DNA of 64,000 bases, taken from positions 1 to 64,000 of the forward strand of contig DKFM01000008.1 of NCBI GenBank assembly GCA_002452815.1. Reading direction: 5' to 3'. Origin of the DNA: Rhodobacteraceae bacterium UBA6796. Its GTDB lineage: Bacteria; Pseudomonadota; Alphaproteobacteria; Rhodobacterales; Rhodobacteraceae. A model generated the notes under the pieces. It did not search any database and was not told the origin of the DNA. It saw nothing but the letters and a program-made list of their open reading frames with translations. The translations under genes were made by a program, and so were the position numbers. Positions 51,770-63,182 of this stretch are shown in pieces. Position 1 is the stretch's first letter, and each line of letters starts with the position of its first letter.

Positions 51770-54037
51770 TCACTTGGCCTGACCCAGCTTGCAGGCCGAA
51801 ATCGCCGCCATATTCAGAATGTCGTTCACCGTCGAAACGGTCGAGCAGATCTGAATCGGCGCGGCAACCCCGGTCAGGATCGGGCCGATCACCGTCGCGC
51901 CGGCCATTTCCTGCATCAGCTTGACCGAGATCGAGGCCGAATGCCGCGCAGGAACCACCAGAACGTTGGCCGGGCCGGAAAGGCGGCAGAAGGGGTAATG
52001 CTTCATCACCTCGGGGTTCAGCGCCACATCCACCGCCATTTCGCCATCATATTCGAAATCGACGCCACGCGCGTCCAGCACCTGCGGCGCCAGATGCATC
52101 TTCGTCGCGCGCTCCGACACCGGATAGCCGAAGGTCGAGAACGAGACGAAGGCCACCCGCGGATCAAGCCCCAGCCCGCGCGCAACCTGCGCGCCGCGCG
52201 TCGCGATATCCGCCAGATCGTTCTCGTCGGGCCATTCATGCACCAGCGTATCGCCCATCAACACGATGCGCCCCTTGTGCAGGATCGCGGTAATCCCGAC
52301 CGCCCCGTCCGAGGGCTTGGCGTCATAGACCTTGTTGATCAGCTCCATCACATGCGCGGATTTGCGCGTCACACCGGTAATCATACCGTCGCCATGGCCA
52401 TGCGCCAGCATCAGCGCGGCAAACACATGGCGGTCGCGCCGGGCCAGCTTGCTGGCCTCGTGCCGGTCATAGCCGCGGCGTTGCAGGCGGGTATAAAGGT
52501 AATCGCGATAAGCGTCGAAATGCCTGGTGTTTTCCGAGTTCACGACCCGCAGTTCGCGGAACGCATCGCCCAGACCGGCGGCATCAAGCTTTTCCTTCAC
52601 ATCGGTTTCGCGCCCGACGACCAGCGCCTGACCCATGCCGCCGCGCTGATAGGCCACTGCCGCACGCAGCACGCGCGGATCGTCCCCTTCGGCAAAGATC
52701 ATCCGCGCCTGCGCCTGACGGGCGCGCGCGTGAATCCCCTGCAGGATCGAAGCGGTCGGGTCCATCCGCGCCTTCAGGCTCAGCGCATAGGCGTCCATGT
52801 CGATGATCGGACGACGCGCCACGCCGGTATCCATCCCGGCCTTCGCAACGGCGGGCGGGATCACATGGATCAGCCGCGGGTCGAAGGGCGTGGGGATGAT
52901 GTAATCGCGCCCGAAGGCCAGCTTGCGGCCATAGGCCATCGCCACTTCGTCGGGCACATCCTCGCGCGCCAGCGCGGCCAGCGCCCGGGCGCAGGCGATC
53001 TTCATCTCGTCATTGATCGCGCGGGCATGAATATCCAGGGCGCCGCGGAACAGATAGGGAAAGCCCAGGACGTTGTTCACCTGGTTCGGGTAATCCGAAC
53101 GGCCGGTGGCGACGATCGCATCCTGACGCACGGCATGCGCCTCTTCGGGGGTGATTTCCGGGTCCGGGTTCGCCATCGCGAAGATCACCGGATTGTCGGC
53201 CATCTGCGCCACCATCTCGGGCGTCACTGCGCCCTTGGCCGACACGCCCAGGAACACATCCGCACCGACCATCGCCTCTTCCAGCGTGCGCGCGGGCGTA
53301 TTGGCCGCATGCGCCGATTTCCACTGGTTCATGCCCTCGGTGCGGCCCTGATAGATCACGCCCTTGGTGTCGCACATGATGCAATTGTCATGCTGCGCAC
53401 CCATCGCCTTGATCAGCTCCAGACAGGCGATGCCCGCCGCACCCGCGCCATTGAGCACGATCTTGCAGTCCTCGATCTTCTTGCCGCTGAGTTCGAGCGC
53501 ATTCATCAGACCGGCCGCACAGATCACGGCGGTGCCGTGCTGGTCATCGTGGAACACCGGAATGTCCATGATTTCCTTCAGCCGCTGTTCGATGATGAAA
53601 CACTCGGGCGCCTTGATGTCCTCAAGGTTCACCCCGCCGAAGGTCGGCCCCATCAGGCTCACCGCCTTGATGATTTCATCAGGGTCTTCGGTGTCCAGCT
53701 CGATGTCGATGGCGTTCACATCGGCAAAGCGCTTGAACAGCACCGCCTTGCCTTCCATCACCGGCTTCGAGGCCAGCGCCCCCAGATTGCCCATCCCCAG
53801 AATGGCCGTGCCGTTCGAGATCACCGCAACCATGTTGCCCTTGACAGTGTAGTCATAGGCGGTTTCCGGCCGCTCGGCGATCGCCTCGACGGGAACCGCA
53901 ACACCGGGGCTATAGGCCAGGCTCAGGTCGCGCTGGGTCGTCATCGGCTTCGAAGCCGTGATTTCGTATTTTCCCGGGCGCGGGTCGAGGTGATAAGCCA
54001 GCGCCTCTTCGGGCGTGATGCGGTTCTTGGTGGACAT
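51770..54037 (-). CDS. maeB: NADP-dependent malic enzyme with C-terminal phosphotransacetylase-like domain
   Basis: A 755-residue MaeB-type enzyme. The malic N-terminal and NAD-binding domains (about 1-420) contain [45 protein letters not shown] and [13 protein letters not shown]. The C-terminal domain (about 430-755) resembles phosphate acetyl/butyryltransferase and is usually regulatory. It decarboxylates malate to pyruvate with NADP+. ATG 54037 follows GGAGGAA; divergent from mutS. Confidence 0.94.
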   Translation of the reverse strand: MSTKNRITPEEALAYHLDPRPGKYEITASKPMTTQRDLSLAYSPGVAVPVEAIAERPETAYDYTVKGNMVAVISNGTAILGMGNLGALASKPVMEGKAVLFKRFADVNAIDIELDTEDPDEIIKAVSLMGPTFGGVNLEDIKAPECFIIEQRLKEIMDIPVFHDDQHGTAVICAAGLMNALELSGKKIEDCKIVLNGAGAAGIACLELIKAMGAQHDNCIMCDTKGVIYQGRTEGMNQWKSAHAANTPARTLEEAMVGADVFLGVSAKGAVTPEMVAQMADNPVIFAMANPDPEITPEEAHAVRQDAIVATGRSDYPNQVNNVLGFPYLFRGALDIHARAINDEMKIACARALAALAREDVPDEVAMAYGRKLAFGRDYIIPTPFDPRLIHVIPPAVAKAGMDTGVARRPIIDMDAYALSLKARMDPTASILQGIHARARQAQARMIFAEGDDPRVLRAAVAYQRGGMGQALVVGRETDVKEKLDAAGLGDAFRELRVVNSENTRHFDAYRDYLYTRLQRRGYDRHEASKLARRDRHVFAALMLAHGHGDGMITGVTRKSAHVMELINKVYDAKPSDGAVGITAILHKGRIVLMGDTLVHEWPDENDLADIATRGAQVARGLGLDPRVAFVSFSTFGYPVSERATKMHLAPQVLDARGVDFEYDGEMAVDVALNPEVMKHYPFCRLSGPANVLVVPARHSASISVKLMQEMAGATVIGPILTGVAAPIQICSTVSTVNDILNMAAISACKLGQAK

Positions 54038-54149
54038 TTGGCCAGGTTCCTCCTGCAAGCCAGCCCCTCTTACCCACAACCCCCGCGCGCCTCAATGGAT
54101 TTGCACCCGATTACGGGCTTTTGTAGGGTCGCGCCAAACAGGGGGACAC

Positions 54150-56795
54150 ATGTCGGAACATAGCGTGACGCCGATGATGGCGCAGTATCTGGGTATCAAG
54201 CAGGCCAACCCCGGGGCGCTGCTGTTCTACCGGATGGGCGATTTCTACGAAATGTTCTTCGACGATGCCGTCGCGGCGGCCGCGGCACTGGACATTGCGC
54301 TGACCAAGCGCGGCCTGCATCTGGGCGAGGAAATCCCGATGTGCGGCGTGCCGGTCCATGCCGCCGAGGGCTATCTGCTGCAGCTGATCCGCAAGGGGTT
54401 TCGCGTGGCGATCGCCGAACAGCTGGAAGACCCCGCCGAGGCCAAGAAACGCGGCGCGAAATCGGTGGTCAAACGCGACGTGGTGCGGCTGGTCACGCCG
54501 GGCACGCTGACCGAGGAAAGCCTGCTTGAGGCGCGGCGGCACAACTTCCTGGCCGCCTGGGCCGAAGTGCGCGACGAGGCGGCACTGGCCTGGGTCGATA
54601 TTTCCACCGGAGAGTTTCGAGTGATGCCCTGCCCGCTGACCCGGCTGGGCCCGGAACTGGCGCGGCTTGCCCCGCGCGAAGTACTGGTCAGCGAGGCGAA
54701 AGAGGCCGATCTAGGTGAAATAGTCACGGATTTGCGCGCCGCGATGACACCGCTGGCCCGTGCCAGCTTCGACAGCCAGAGCGCCGAGAAACGGCTATGC
54801 GATTTGTATGCCGTGGGTTCGCTTGATGCCTTCGGCACGTTTTCACGCGCTGAAATCTCGGCCATGGGCGCGATTGTTGACTACCTTGACCTGACCCAAC
54901 GCGGCAAGCTGCCGCTGCTGCGCCGCCCCGTGCGGGAAGAGGCAGGCAGCCTGATGCAGATCGACGCCGCCACCCGGCGCAATCTGGAACTGACGCAGGC
55001 GCTGTCGGGCGGGCGCGAAGGATCGCTTTTGAACACGATCGACCGCACCGTGACGGCAGGCGGCGGGCGCCTGCTGGAACGCCGGATCTCGGCCCCGTCG
55101 CGCGATCTGGCGCAGATCCACGCACGCCATGAATCCGTGCGTTTTTTGCTGGAACAGAGCCGTTTTTCACAAGATCTGCGTGCCGATCTGAAACGCTGTC
55201 CCGATATGGACCGCGCCCTCAGCCGTCTGGCGCTGGACCGCGGGGGGCCGCGCGACATGGCGGCCATCCGCAACGGGCTGGAACAGGCGCTGGTCGTGTC
55301 GGACCGGCTGGCCACGCCCGAGGTGCCGCCGCTGCTGCGCGATGCGGCCCGCGCGCTTGGCGGCCATGACGATCTGGTCGCCCTGCTGGGCGCCGCGCTG
55401 GTGGCCGAACCGCCGCTGCTGGCGCGCGATGGCGGCTTCATCGCGCCCGGCTATGACGAGGAGCTGGACCAGACCCGGCAACTACGCGACGAAGGCCGCG
55501 GCGTGATCGCCCGAATGCAGGCGGAGTATATCACCCAGACCGGCATCCCGAGCCTGAAGATCAAGCACAACAACGTGCTGGGCTATTTCATCGAATGCAC
55601 CTCGACCCATGCCGAAAAGATGCTGGCGCCGCCGCTGTCGGAAACCTTCATCCATCGCCAGACGACGGCCAATCAGGTGCGCTTCACCACCGTGCCGCTG
55701 AGCGAACTGGAAACCCGGATCCTGAACGCCGGAAACCATGCGCTGGAAATTGAAAAACGTCTCTATGACACCTTGAAAGGGGCAATTCTGGCTCATTCCG
55801 GCCCGATCGGAGAGGCCGCGCGGGGCCTTGCCGAAATCGACCTGGCCACCGCTTTTGCCGATCTGGCGGCGGGCGAAAACTGGGTCGAACCGACAATCGA
55901 CAACTCGCGCGCCTTCGAGATCGAGGCCGGGCGTCACCCGGTTGTCGAAGCCGCGCTCAAACGCGCGGGAGAGCCCTTCATCGCCAATGACTGCGCCCTG
56001 ACCGGCGGCGACACGCCCGCGATCTGGCTGCTGACCGGCCCGAACATGGCGGGTAAGTCGACCTTCCTGCGGCAAAACGCGATCATCGCACTGCTGGCAC
56101 AGGCTGGCAGTTTCGTGCCCGCCACCCGCGCGCATATCGGGCTGGTCAGTCAGCTGTTCAGCCGCGTCGGCGCCGCCGACGATCTGGCGCGCGGGCGGTC
56201 GACCTTCATGGTGGAAATGGTCGAAACTGCGGCGATCCTCAATCAGGCCGATGACCGGGCGCTGGTGATCCTGGATGAAATCGGCCGCGGCACGGCAACC
56301 TATGACGGGCTGTCGATTGCTTGGGCGGTGCTGGAACATCTGCACGCCACCAACCGCTGCCGCGCGCTGTTTGCCACGCATTACCACGAAATGACCGCGC
56401 TGTCGGCCAAGCTGCCGGGGGTGGAAAACGCCACCGTGACTGTCAAGGAATGGGATGGCGAGGTCATCTTCCTGCACGAGGTCCGCAAGGGCGCGGCCGA
56501 CCGGTCCTATGGCGTGCAGGTGGCGCGGCTGGCGGGTCTGCCCGACTCGGTCGTGGCCCGCGCGCGCGTGGTTCTGGATGCGCTGGAAAAAGGGGAACGT
56601 GAAGGCGGCGTCAAGAAACAGACGATCATCGACGATCTGCCGCTGTTTTCCGTGGCCGTCGCCACGCCGACGCCCCCTGCGACCAAGGGCCCCTCGCCCG
56701 TCGAAGAACGCCTCAAGGCGTTGCATCCCGATGAAATGACCCCGAAAGACGCGATTGCCGCGCTTTACGAACTCAGATCGCTCCTGGCGGAGTGA
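54150..56795 (+). CDS. mutS: DNA mismatch repair protein MutS
   Basis: An 881-residue MutS. The mismatch-binding N domain has [19 protein letters not shown] (with the Phe-x-Glu reading motif in the family position). Core and clamp domains lie near 270-590. The C-terminal ATPase has Walker [28 protein letters not shown] and [16 protein letters not shown] 54150 is preceded by GGGGGA. No mutL is nearby. Confidence 0.97.
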   Translation: MSEHSVTPMMAQYLGIKQANPGALLFYRMGDFYEMFFDDAVAAAAALDIALTKRGLHLGEEIPMCGVPVHAAEGYLLQLIRKGFRVAIAEQLEDPAEAKKRGAKSVVKRDVVRLVTPGTLTEESLLEARRHNFLAAWAEVRDEAALAWVDISTGEFRVMPCPLTRLGPELARLAPREVLVSEAKEADLGEIVTDLRAAMTPLARASFDSQSAEKRLCDLYAVGSLDAFGTFSRAEISAMGAIVDYLDLTQRGKLPLLRRPVREEAGSLMQIDAATRRNLELTQALSGGREGSLLNTIDRTVTAGGGRLLERRISAPSRDLAQIHARHESVRFLLEQSRFSQDLRADLKRCPDMDRALSRLALDRGGPRDMAAIRNGLEQALVVSDRLATPEVPPLLRDAARALGGHDDLVALLGAALVAEPPLLARDGGFIAPGYDEELDQTRQLRDEGRGVIARMQAEYITQTGIPSLKIKHNNVLGYFIECTSTHAEKMLAPPLSETFIHRQTTANQVRFTTVPLSELETRILNAGNHALEIEKRLYDTLKGAILAHSGPIGEAARGLAEIDLATAFADLAAGENWVEPTIDNSRAFEIEAGRHPVVEAALKRAGEPFIANDCALTGGDTPAIWLLTGPNMAGKSTFLRQNAIIALLAQAGSFVPATRAHIGLVSQLFSRVGAADDLARGRSTFMVEMVETAAILNQADDRALVILDEIGRGTATYDGLSIAWAVLEHLHATNRCRALFATHYHEMTALSAKLPGVENATVTVKEWDGEVIFLHEVRKGAADRSYGVQVARLAGLPDSVVARARVVLDALEKGEREGGVKKQTIIDDLPLFSVAVATPTPPATKGPSPVEERLKALHPDEMTPKDAIAALYELRSLLAE

Positions 56796-56799
56796 TCTT

Positions 56800-56852
56800 C
56801 ACCTTGGTCAAAATATCCCGGGGGTCCGGGGGCGGCGCCCCCGGCCCTGGTC
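56800..56852. repeat. GC-rich hairpin repeat element, copy 2
   Basis: CACCTTGGTCAAAATATCCC leads into the stem CCGGGGGC (56826-56833)/GCCCCCGG (56837-56844) and a CTGGTC tail, matching the element at 51714-51769 in the same orientation. It lies between the converging ends of mutS and grpE and probably ends both transcripts. Confidence 0.7.
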
Positions 56853-56853
56853 C

Positions 56854-57402
56854 TCAGGATTTCGGCGTCGACGACACGCCGACCTTGGCCGGACGCAGCA
56901 GCCGGTCGTGCAGCAGGAAGCCTTCGTCCATCACTTGGATGATATCGCCCGCAACAGTCCCAGGCACGGGGGCCTCGAACATTGCTTCGTGGTTTTGCGG
57001 ATCAAACTTGTCGCCCAACTGCGGCGTGATCGCCTTGATTCCGTGACGCGCAAAGACGTTGAGCAACTCGCGTTGGGTCAGCTCCACGCCCTCGATCAGC
57101 GCACCGGCCTGCGCGCGCACCTCATCCGAGGCCGCCTCGAGCGCCCGGCGCAGCGCGTCATAAACCGGCAGCATGTCGCGCGCCAGTTTGGAGCCGCCGT
57201 ATTGCTCGGCCTCGCGACGGTCGCGTTCGCCGCGCTTGCGGATATTTTCCGCGTCCGCCAGCGCCCGCATGAAACGATCCTTCATCTCGTCACGCTCGGC
57301 GCGCAGTTGCTCGATCTCATCGAGACCTTCGGCCATCAAATCCTCGAACACCTCATTCACCTGCGATTGATCCGCGGCAATTTCGTCTTTCTTCTCGCTC
57401 AT
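56854..57402 (-). CDS. grpE: GrpE, DnaK nucleotide exchange factor
   Basis: A 182-residue GrpE: N-terminal coiled coil (about 15-75), then the family signature ending in HEAMFEAPVPGTVAGDIIQVMDEGFLLHDRLLRPAKVGVS. It resets DnaK by ADP release. ATG 57402 has AAAGGA at reasonable spacing. An ATG at 57411 overlapping the hrcA stop is possible but its ribosome site would touch it. Confidence 0.94.
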   Translation of the reverse strand: MSEKKDEIAADQSQVNEVFEDLMAEGLDEIEQLRAERDEMKDRFMRALADAENIRKRGERDRREAEQYGGSKLARDMLPVYDALRRALEAASDEVRAQAGALIEGVELTQRELLNVFARHGIKAITPQLGDKFDPQNHEAMFEAPVPGTVAGDIIQVMDEGFLLHDRLLRPAKVGVSSTPKS

Positions 57403-57407
57403 GCGTC

Positions 57408-58472
57408 TCATCCTTTGCCCCGGCCCGACAGCATCCGCCCGACCAGCTGCGCTGTATAATCCACGATCGGCACGATCCGCCCGTAGTTGAGCCGTGTAGG
57501 GCCGATCACACCAACCGCACCGATAATCTTTCGGTCAGCGTTCATATAGGGAGAGACGACCAGAGAGGAACCCGAAAGTGAGAAAAGCTTGTTCTCGGAA
57601 CCGATAAAAATGCGCACACCGTCGCCTTCTTCGGTCAGGTCCAGAAACTCGGCGATGTCGCGCTTGCGTTCAAGGTCGTCAAACAGGCTGCGGATCCGCT
57701 CCAGATCGACCTCTCCGCCGATCAGATTTGCGCGCCCGCGCACGATCAGCCGTTCATAGGGTTCGCCCTTGTCTTCCCATTGCGCCAGACCGCTTTCGAC
57801 CAGATCGGCGGCCAGACCGTCCAGCTCCTGCCGCCGCAGCGCGATTTCGCTGGCCATATGACTGCGCAATTCGCTCAGCGTGCGCCCCTCGGCCAGGGCA
57901 TTGAGGAAATTCGCCGCTTCGCGCATCGACGAGGGCGTTTGCCCCAAAGGCGGCGTGAATACCCGGTTTTCCACCTGACCATCGGCGAAAACCAGAACCA
58001 CCAGCGCGCGATCAGGCCCGAGCGAAACAAATTCGATATGCCGGATCGGCGCCTCGTGTTTCGGCGTCAGCACCAGACTGGCGCCCTGGGTGATCCCCGA
58101 AAGCGCCGAGCCCACCCGATCGAGCAGAGAGCCGACATCGGGCTCGTTCGTGCCCATCGTCGCCTCCAGCGCCTGACGATCCGCGACATTCAGCTGACTG
58201 ACCTCCATCAGCCCATCGACGAACATGCGCAGGCCCAGCTGCGTCGGCACCCGCCCGGCCGAGATATGCGGGCTGCCCAGCAGACCCAGATACTCCAGAT
58301 CCTGCATCACATTGCGGATCGTCGCGGCCGAGAGCTTTTCGCTCATCGCGCGGGTCAGGGTGCGCGAGCCAACCGGATCGCCGGTTTCCAGATAGCCTTC
58401 GACGACGCGCCGAAATACCTCGCGCGACCGATCATTCAGTTCGGACAGAATTTTCGTTTGGTCGGTGCTCAT
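57408..58472 (-). CDS. hrcA: HrcA, heat-inducible transcription repressor
   Basis: A 354-residue HrcA. The N-terminal winged helix (about 10-85) has [24 protein letters not shown] and [19 protein letters not shown]; a GAF-like domain and the C-terminal [22 protein letters not shown] follow. It represses groE- and dnaK-type operons through CIRCE operators. No CIRCE element was seen in its own upstream gap. It is cotranscribed with grpE and divergent from rph. Confidence 0.95.
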   Translation of the reverse strand: MSTDQTKILSELNDRSREVFRRVVEGYLETGDPVGSRTLTRAMSEKLSAATIRNVMQDLEYLGLLGSPHISAGRVPTQLGLRMFVDGLMEVSQLNVADRQALEATMGTNEPDVGSLLDRVGSALSGITQGASLVLTPKHEAPIRHIEFVSLGPDRALVVLVFADGQVENRVFTPPLGQTPSSMREAANFLNALAEGRTLSELRSHMASEIALRRQELDGLAADLVESGLAQWEDKGEPYERLIVRGRANLIGGEVDLERIRSLFDDLERKRDIAEFLDLTEEGDGVRIFIGSENKLFSLSGSSLVVSPYMNADRKIIGAVGVIGPTRLNYGRIVPIVDYTAQLVGRMLSGRGKG

Positions 58473-58580
58473 TGCAGTATCAAACTGGCGCGAAAGCCAC
58501 GGCGCGTCAATTGCGCCTTCGGGGTTGCATCAGCCGGGCCGCGGCCTCAAATGGATCACAAATTCAGGAAAGGACCGAAC

Positions 58581-59294
58581 ATGCGCCCCTCTGGCCGTAA
58601 GCTAAGCGAAATGCGCCCGATTTCAATCGAAACGGGGGTCACGAAACACGCCGAGGGATCGTGCCTGATCAAGATGGGCGACACCCATGTGCTGTGCACC
58701 GCCACGATCGAGGATCGCGCGCCCTCGTTCCTGAAAGGCTCGGGTCTGGGCTGGGTTACGGCGGAATACGGCATGCTGCCGCGCGCCACCAATTCGCGCA
58801 ACCGGCGCGAGGCCGCCGCAGGCAAGCAATCGGGCCGCACGCAGGAAATCCAGCGCCTGATCGGGCGGTCCCTGCGCGCAGGCGTTGACCGTGTGGCCCT
58901 GGGCGAGCGGCAGATCGTGGTCGATTGCGACGTGATTCAAGCCGACGGCGGCACGCGCTGCGCCTCGATCACCGGGGGCTGGGTCGCGCTGCGTCTGGCG
59001 ATGAACAAGCTGATGAAAGCCGGGATCTGCACCTCGGACCCGCTGCCCGATCATGTCGCCGCCCTCAGCTGCGGGATCTATGCCGGTCAGCCGGTCTGCG
59101 ATCTGGATTATGCCGAGGACAGCGAAGCCGGAACTGACGGCAATTTCATCATGACCGGCTCTGGCAAGCTGATCGAGGTGCAGATGTCCGCCGAGGGCGC
59201 CACCTTCAGCCGTGCGCAGATGAACGAGCTGATGGATCTGGCCGAAGCCGGCGTGGCCGAGCTGGTAGCCGCGCAAAAGGCCGCCGTGGCATGA
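58581..59294 (+). CDS. rph: Ribonuclease PH
   Basis: A 237-residue RNase [64 protein letters not shown] and [18 protein letters not shown] are the family blocks. It trims tRNA 3' ends phosphorolytically. The frame is open far upstream but opposite hrcA; ATG 58581 has GGAAAGGA before it. First gene of the rph-rdgB-ridA-hemW operon. Confidence 0.97.
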   Translation: MRPSGRKLSEMRPISIETGVTKHAEGSCLIKMGDTHVLCTATIEDRAPSFLKGSGLGWVTAEYGMLPRATNSRNRREAAAGKQSGRTQEIQRLIGRSLRAGVDRVALGERQIVVDCDVIQADGGTRCASITGGWVALRLAMNKLMKAGICTSDPLPDHVAALSCGIYAGQPVCDLDYAEDSEAGTDGNFIMTGSGKLIEVQMSAEGATFSRAQMNELMDLAEAGVAELVAAQKAAVA

Positions 59295-59899
59295 GAAAAT
59301 TCACCGAAAAGCGCCTGCTGGTCGCGACGCACAACAAGGGCAAACTGGCCGAAATCGCCGCATTGCTGGCGCCTTTCGGGATCGAATGTGTCGGCGCGGC
59401 CGAGATGAACCTGCCCGAACCCGCCGAAACAGAGACGAGTTTCGTCGGAAACGCCCGGATCAAGGCCCATGCCGCCGCCAAGGCCACCGGCCTGCCCGCC
59501 CTGTCGGACGACAGCGGGATCGAGGTCGATTGTCTGGGTGGCGCGCCGGGCGTTTATACCGCCGACTGGGCCGAAACCCCCACCGGGCGCGATTTCACCA
59601 TGGCGATGACCAAGACCTGGGAGGCCTGCGACAAGATCGCGGCGCCCGAACCCCGCAGCGCCCGCTTCCGCTCGACCCTGGTGCTGGCCTGGCCGGATGG
59701 GCACGACGAAGTGTTCGAAGGCAAGGTCGAGGGACATCTTGTCTGGCCGATGCGCGGCGCACTGGGCCATGGCTACGACCCGATGTTCCAGCCCGAAGGA
59801 TACGACATCACCTTTGCCGAAATGGACCCCGCGAAGAAAAATGAAATCAGCCACCGCGCGGATGCATTCCGCAAGCTGGTCACCTGTTTCGAGGTTTGA
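59291..59899 (+). CDS. rdgB: XTP/dITP diphosphatase (RdgB/HAM1)
   Basis: A 202-residue Ham1-family pyrophosphatase: [18 protein letters not shown] (with the T/SxNxxK motif), [35 protein letters not shown] and the ISHRADAF C terminus. It removes non-canonical purine nucleotides. Its ATG overlaps the rph stop by 4 nt. Confidence 0.96.
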   Translation: MRKFTEKRLLVATHNKGKLAEIAALLAPFGIECVGAAEMNLPEPAETETSFVGNARIKAHAAAKATGLPALSDDSGIEVDCLGGAPGVYTADWAETPTGRDFTMAMTKTWEACDKIAAPEPRSARFRSTLVLAWPDGHDEVFEGKVEGHLVWPMRGALGHGYDPMFQPEGYDITFAEMDPAKKNEISHRADAFRKLVTCFEV

Positions 59900-59901
59900 T
59901 G

Positions 59902-60285
59902 ATGAGCGATCGGAAAAACATTTCGGGCGGATCGCCCTACGAGCCCAAGCTGGGCTATTCGCGCGCCGTGGTGCAAGGCGATTGGTGTTTCGTCGCCGGC
60001 ACGACCGGCGCCGATCCGGTCAGCAAGGCCTTCCCTGACAGTGTTCTGGATCAGGCGCGCAACACACTCGCCACGATCAAGGCCGTGCTGGAAGGTGCGG
60101 GCTTCGGAATGGAGCATGTCGTGCGGGCGAATTACATCATCACCGACGCCGCCTATATGGAACAGATCATCCCCGCCCTGTCGGAAACCTTCGGCGAGAT
60201 CCGCCCGGCGGCCACGATGATCATTGCCGGTCTGGTAAACCCCGCGATGAAGATCGAAATCGAAGTCACGGCCTTCAAGGGATGA
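59902..60285 (+). CDS. RidA-family protein
   Basis: A 127-residue RidA/YjgF-like protein with FVAGTTGADPVSKAFPD, DQARNTLATIKAVLEGAG and IRPAATMIIAGLVNPAMKIEIEV. The conserved Arg of RidA imine deaminases is present in the EIRPAATM segment. It may hydrolyse reactive enamines or imines, but the subgroup is not assigned. Two ATGs (59899, 59902) are in frame; 59902 has GAGG at 7 nt. Confidence 0.9.
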   Translation: MSDRKNISGGSPYEPKLGYSRAVVQGDWCFVAGTTGADPVSKAFPDSVLDQARNTLATIKAVLEGAGFGMEHVVRANYIITDAAYMEQIIPALSETFGEIRPAATMIIAGLVNPAMKIEIEVTAFKG

Positions 60286-61439
60286 CCGAAGACTGGCGCA
60301 ACGGTGGGTTCGGGCTGTATCTGCACTGGCCATTCTGCGCCTCGAAGTGCCCCTATTGCGATTTCAACAGCCATGTGGCCGCGGAAATCGACCAAAACCG
60401 CTGGAACAGAGCCTATCTGGCCGAGATCGAGCGTGTCGGTGCTGAGACCAAAGACCGGGTTTTGAATTCGGTCTTTTTCGGTGGGGGCACGCCCTCGCTG
60501 ATGGACCCCGCCCTTGTGGCGGCCATTCTGGACAAGGTGCGGACGACCTGGCGCCTTGCCAATGACATCGAAATTACCCTGGAGGCGAACCCGTCGAGCA
60601 TCGAATCCGGGCGGTTCAGAGCCTATTCCGAGGCTGGGGTGAACCGGGTTTCGATGGGCATGCAGGCGCTGAATGATGCCGATCTGCGGCGGCTCGGGCG
60701 GCTGCATTCGGTGGCCGAAGGGCGGCGCGCCTTTGACATTGCGCGCTCGGTTTTCGATCGGGTCAGCTTTGACCTGATCTATGCGCGGCAGGATCAGCCG
60801 CTCGACGCCTGGCGCGCGGAACTGACCGAAGCGCTGTCGATGGCGATTGACCATCTGTCGCTGTATCAGCTGACAATCGAGGACGGCACAGCCTTTGGCG
60901 CGCGTCACGCCGCAGGAAAGTTGCGCGGCCTTCCCGAAGACGAGGCGGCCGCCGATATGTACCTGTTAACGCAGGAAATTTGTGATGCGCATGGGATGCC
61001 CGCCTACGAGGTTTCGAACCATGCGCGGGCCGGTGCCGAAAGCCGGCACAACCTGATTTACTGGCGCTATGGCGATTACGCCGGGATCGGCCCCGGTGCC
61101 CACGGCCGGCTAACGCTGAACGGCGCTCGTCAGGCAACCGATACGCCCAAAGCCCCGAACGCCTGGTTGGAAGCCGTCGAATCCCTGGGAACCGGCGAGT
61201 TGCCGCGTGCGGCCCTGCCCCGCGATGAACAAGCGATAGAATATCTGCTGTTCGGCCTGCGCCTTGCAGAAGGCATTTCTGCAGACCGCTATCGCGCGCT
61301 TTGGGGGCAAGATCTGCCGCAGGATCGCCTGGAGTATCTGTCGGATCTAGGCATGATTCAGGTGGATCAGGGTCGAATTTCAGCAACAAAGGCCGGCATG
61401 CCAGTGCTGAACGCCATTCTGCGAGAGCTGATGCCATAA
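60282..61439 (+). CDS. hemW: HemW, radical SAM heme chaperone
   Basis: A 385-residue radical SAM protein. C19-x3-C23-x2-C26 binds the [4Fe-4S] cluster, FFGGGTPSL binds SAM, and SRHNLIYW carries the HNxxYW heme-binding motif that separates HemW from coproporphyrinogen dehydrogenase HemN. It overlaps the RidA gene by 4 nt and ends in a strong terminator. Confidence 0.95.
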   Translation: MTEDWRNGGFGLYLHWPFCASKCPYCDFNSHVAAEIDQNRWNRAYLAEIERVGAETKDRVLNSVFFGGGTPSLMDPALVAAILDKVRTTWRLANDIEITLEANPSSIESGRFRAYSEAGVNRVSMGMQALNDADLRRLGRLHSVAEGRRAFDIARSVFDRVSFDLIYARQDQPLDAWRAELTEALSMAIDHLSLYQLTIEDGTAFGARHAAGKLRGLPEDEAAADMYLLTQEICDAHGMPAYEVSNHARAGAESRHNLIYWRYGDYAGIGPGAHGRLTLNGARQATDTPKAPNAWLEAVESLGTGELPRAALPRDEQAIEYLLFGLRLAEGISADRYRALWGQDLPQDRLEYLSDLGMIQVDQGRISATKAGMPVLNAILRELMP

Positions 61440-61442
61440 TGA

Positions 61443-61474
61443 AAACGCCGGGGTTGATCCCCGGCGTTTGTTTT
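61443..61474. terminator. Bidirectional intrinsic terminator between hemW and parB
   Basis: AAACGCCGGGG (61443-61453) pairs with CCCCGGCGTTT (61459-61469), an 11-bp perfect stem, followed by GTTTT on the plus strand and TTTTC on the minus strand. It serves the convergent hemW and parB transcripts; it starts 4 nt after the hemW stop. Confidence 0.9.
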
Positions 61475-62363
61475 AGCGCATCGCGCTCAGCAATTGGCAA
61501 ATTTCGTCAAGCTGATCCAGGCTTGTATAGGTAATGGTCAGCGCCCCACCCCCAAGATCCTTGTGGTCGATACTGACCTTCATCCCGATCGTGGCGCTCA
61601 AGTCGGCTTCAAGCGCGCGTGTATCGGCGTCCTTTTCCGAAATCCGCGGCTGACGTTCGCGGGCGGGTTTGGCGTCGGGTTTCTTGGCCAAACGCTCCAC
61701 TTCGCGCACAGACAGCCCCTTGGCCACGGCTTCGCGGGCAAGCTTGACCGGATTTTCAGCGGTTATCATCGCACGCGCATGACCTGCGGTAAGCTGCCCA
61801 TCCCGCAGCATCCCCTGCACTTCTTCGGGCAAATGCAGCAAACGCAGCAGATTGGCGATGTGACTGCGGCTTTTCGACAGCGCCTCGGCAACCTTTTCTT
61901 GGGTGTGGCCAAAGCGATCCATCAGCTGCCGATAGCTGAGCGCTTCCTCCAGGGGATTGAGGTTTTCGCGCTGAATATTCTCGATGATCGCGACTTCCAG
62001 CACCTCGGTGTCGCTGAATTCACGCACGATGACCGGCAGTTGATGCAGTTGCGCCATTTGCGCGGCCCGCCAGCGACGTTCGCCCGCCACGATTTCATAG
62101 AAATCGGGCTTGGTCGGATGTTTACGCACGATCAGCGGCTGGATTACGCCCTTTTCCCGGATCGACGCAGCCAGATCTTCCAACGCCTCGGGGGTGAAGT
62201 CCCGACGCGGCTGATTCGGGTTCGGTTCGATTTTTTCAACCGGTATCATCGAATCTGCACGGCGCGGCGCGGCTTCGGCCTCGCCCGCGGTGATGTTCAC
62301 ATCGGCCATCAGCGCGGAAAGACCGCGTCCAAGCCCGCGCCGTTCGATTTTTTTCTCGCTCAT
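61473..62363 (-). CDS. parB: ParB, chromosome partitioning CTPase/DNA-binding protein
   Basis: A 296-residue ParB: N-terminal ParB/Sulfiredoxin domain with PRRDF and the CTP-binding GERRWRAAQ motif (about 50-135), a helix-turn-helix (about 150-200, SRSHIANLLRLLHLPEEV) and a dimerisation C terminus. It loads at parS and spreads to organise the origin region. It starts 3 nt after the parA stop. Confidence 0.96.
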   Translation of the reverse strand: MSEKKIERRGLGRGLSALMADVNITAGEAEAAPRRADSMIPVEKIEPNPNQPRRDFTPEALEDLAASIREKGVIQPLIVRKHPTKPDFYEIVAGERRWRAAQMAQLHQLPVIVREFSDTEVLEVAIIENIQRENLNPLEEALSYRQLMDRFGHTQEKVAEALSKSRSHIANLLRLLHLPEEVQGMLRDGQLTAGHARAMITAENPVKLAREAVAKGLSVREVERLAKKPDAKPARERQPRISEKDADTRALEADLSATIGMKVSIDHKDLGGGALTITYTSLDQLDEICQLLSAMR

Positions 62364-62366
62364 CGC

Positions 62367-63182
62367 TTATCCTTTTCCGACCGCAACACCGTGCCGCGCC
62401 AGCAATTCCAACGCCAGCGCCCGATAGGCTTCGGAGCCGCGCGAATTGCTATCATAGCTGAGAACCGGCATCGCGTAAGAGGGCGCCTCGGATACCCGCA
62501 CATTGCGTGGAATCATTGTGCGGAACACGATTTCGCCCAGCGTCCCGCGCGCGTCGGCCTCGACCTGCTGTGACAAGTTATTGCGCACATCATACATTGT
62601 AAGCACAACACCTTCGATCCGCAGCGTCGGATTTGCACTTTGACGAACTTCGCGGATCGTCAGCATCAGCTGCGACAATCCTTCAAGCGCGAAGAATTCG
62701 GCCTGCAGCGGCACCAAAACGGCCTGCGCCGCAACCATCGCGTTGACCGTGAGCAGGCTGAGCGAGGGCGGGCAATCGATCAGAACATAATCGAGCGCGT
62801 AAGCGTCGATATCGGGCTGGCGCAGCGCGTCATGCAGAAGAAAGCTGCGCTTTTCCGTCGAGACCAGCTCCATATCCGCCGAGGACAGGTCGGTTGTCGC
62901 CGGGCACAGCCACAGCCCCTGAATTGCCGTCGGAACGATGATGGCGCCCAGCGGCGCATCTTCGATCAGCAGATCGTAGGTGCTGAGCTTCCGATCTTCA
63001 GGCTCGATGCCAAGCCCGGTGGAGGCATTCCCCTGCGGGTCCAGGTCGACCAGCAGGACACGCCGCCCCCGTTCAACCAGGGCAGCGGCCAGATTGATCG
63101 CGGTTGTCGTCTTGCCAACCCCACCCTTTTGGTTGGCAATCGCAATGATCTTGGGGGCAGCGGGACGCGTGGGGTCAGACAC
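62367..63182 (-). CDS. parA: ParA, chromosome partitioning ATPase
   Basis: A 271-residue Walker-type ATPase with deviant Walker A KGGVGKTT at residues 19-26, [14 protein letters not shown], and [15 protein letters not shown]. It moves ParB-parS complexes. The start is GTG 63182, since AGGAG lies 6 nt upstream; the frame is open further up but inside rsmG. It overlaps rsmG by 8 nt. Confidence 0.95.
   Translation of the reverse strand: MSDPTRPAAPKIIAIANQKGGVGKTTTAINLAAALVERGRRVLLVDLDPQGNASTGLGIEPEDRKLSTYDLLIEDAPLGAIIVPTAIQGLWLCPATTDLSSADMELVSTEKRSFLLHDALRQPDIDAYALDYVLIDCPPSLSLLTVNAMVAAQAVLVPLQAEFFALEGLSQLMLTIREVRQSANPTLRIEGVVLTMYDVRNNLSQQVEADARGTLGEIVFRTMIPRNVRVSEAPSYAMPVLSYDSNSRGSEAYRALALELLARHGVAVGKG

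Noticed and set aside
58473..58580. CIRCE operator upstream of hrcA
   Set aside because: No TTAGCACTC-N9-GAGTGCTAA or close variant is present in the hrcA-rph gap.
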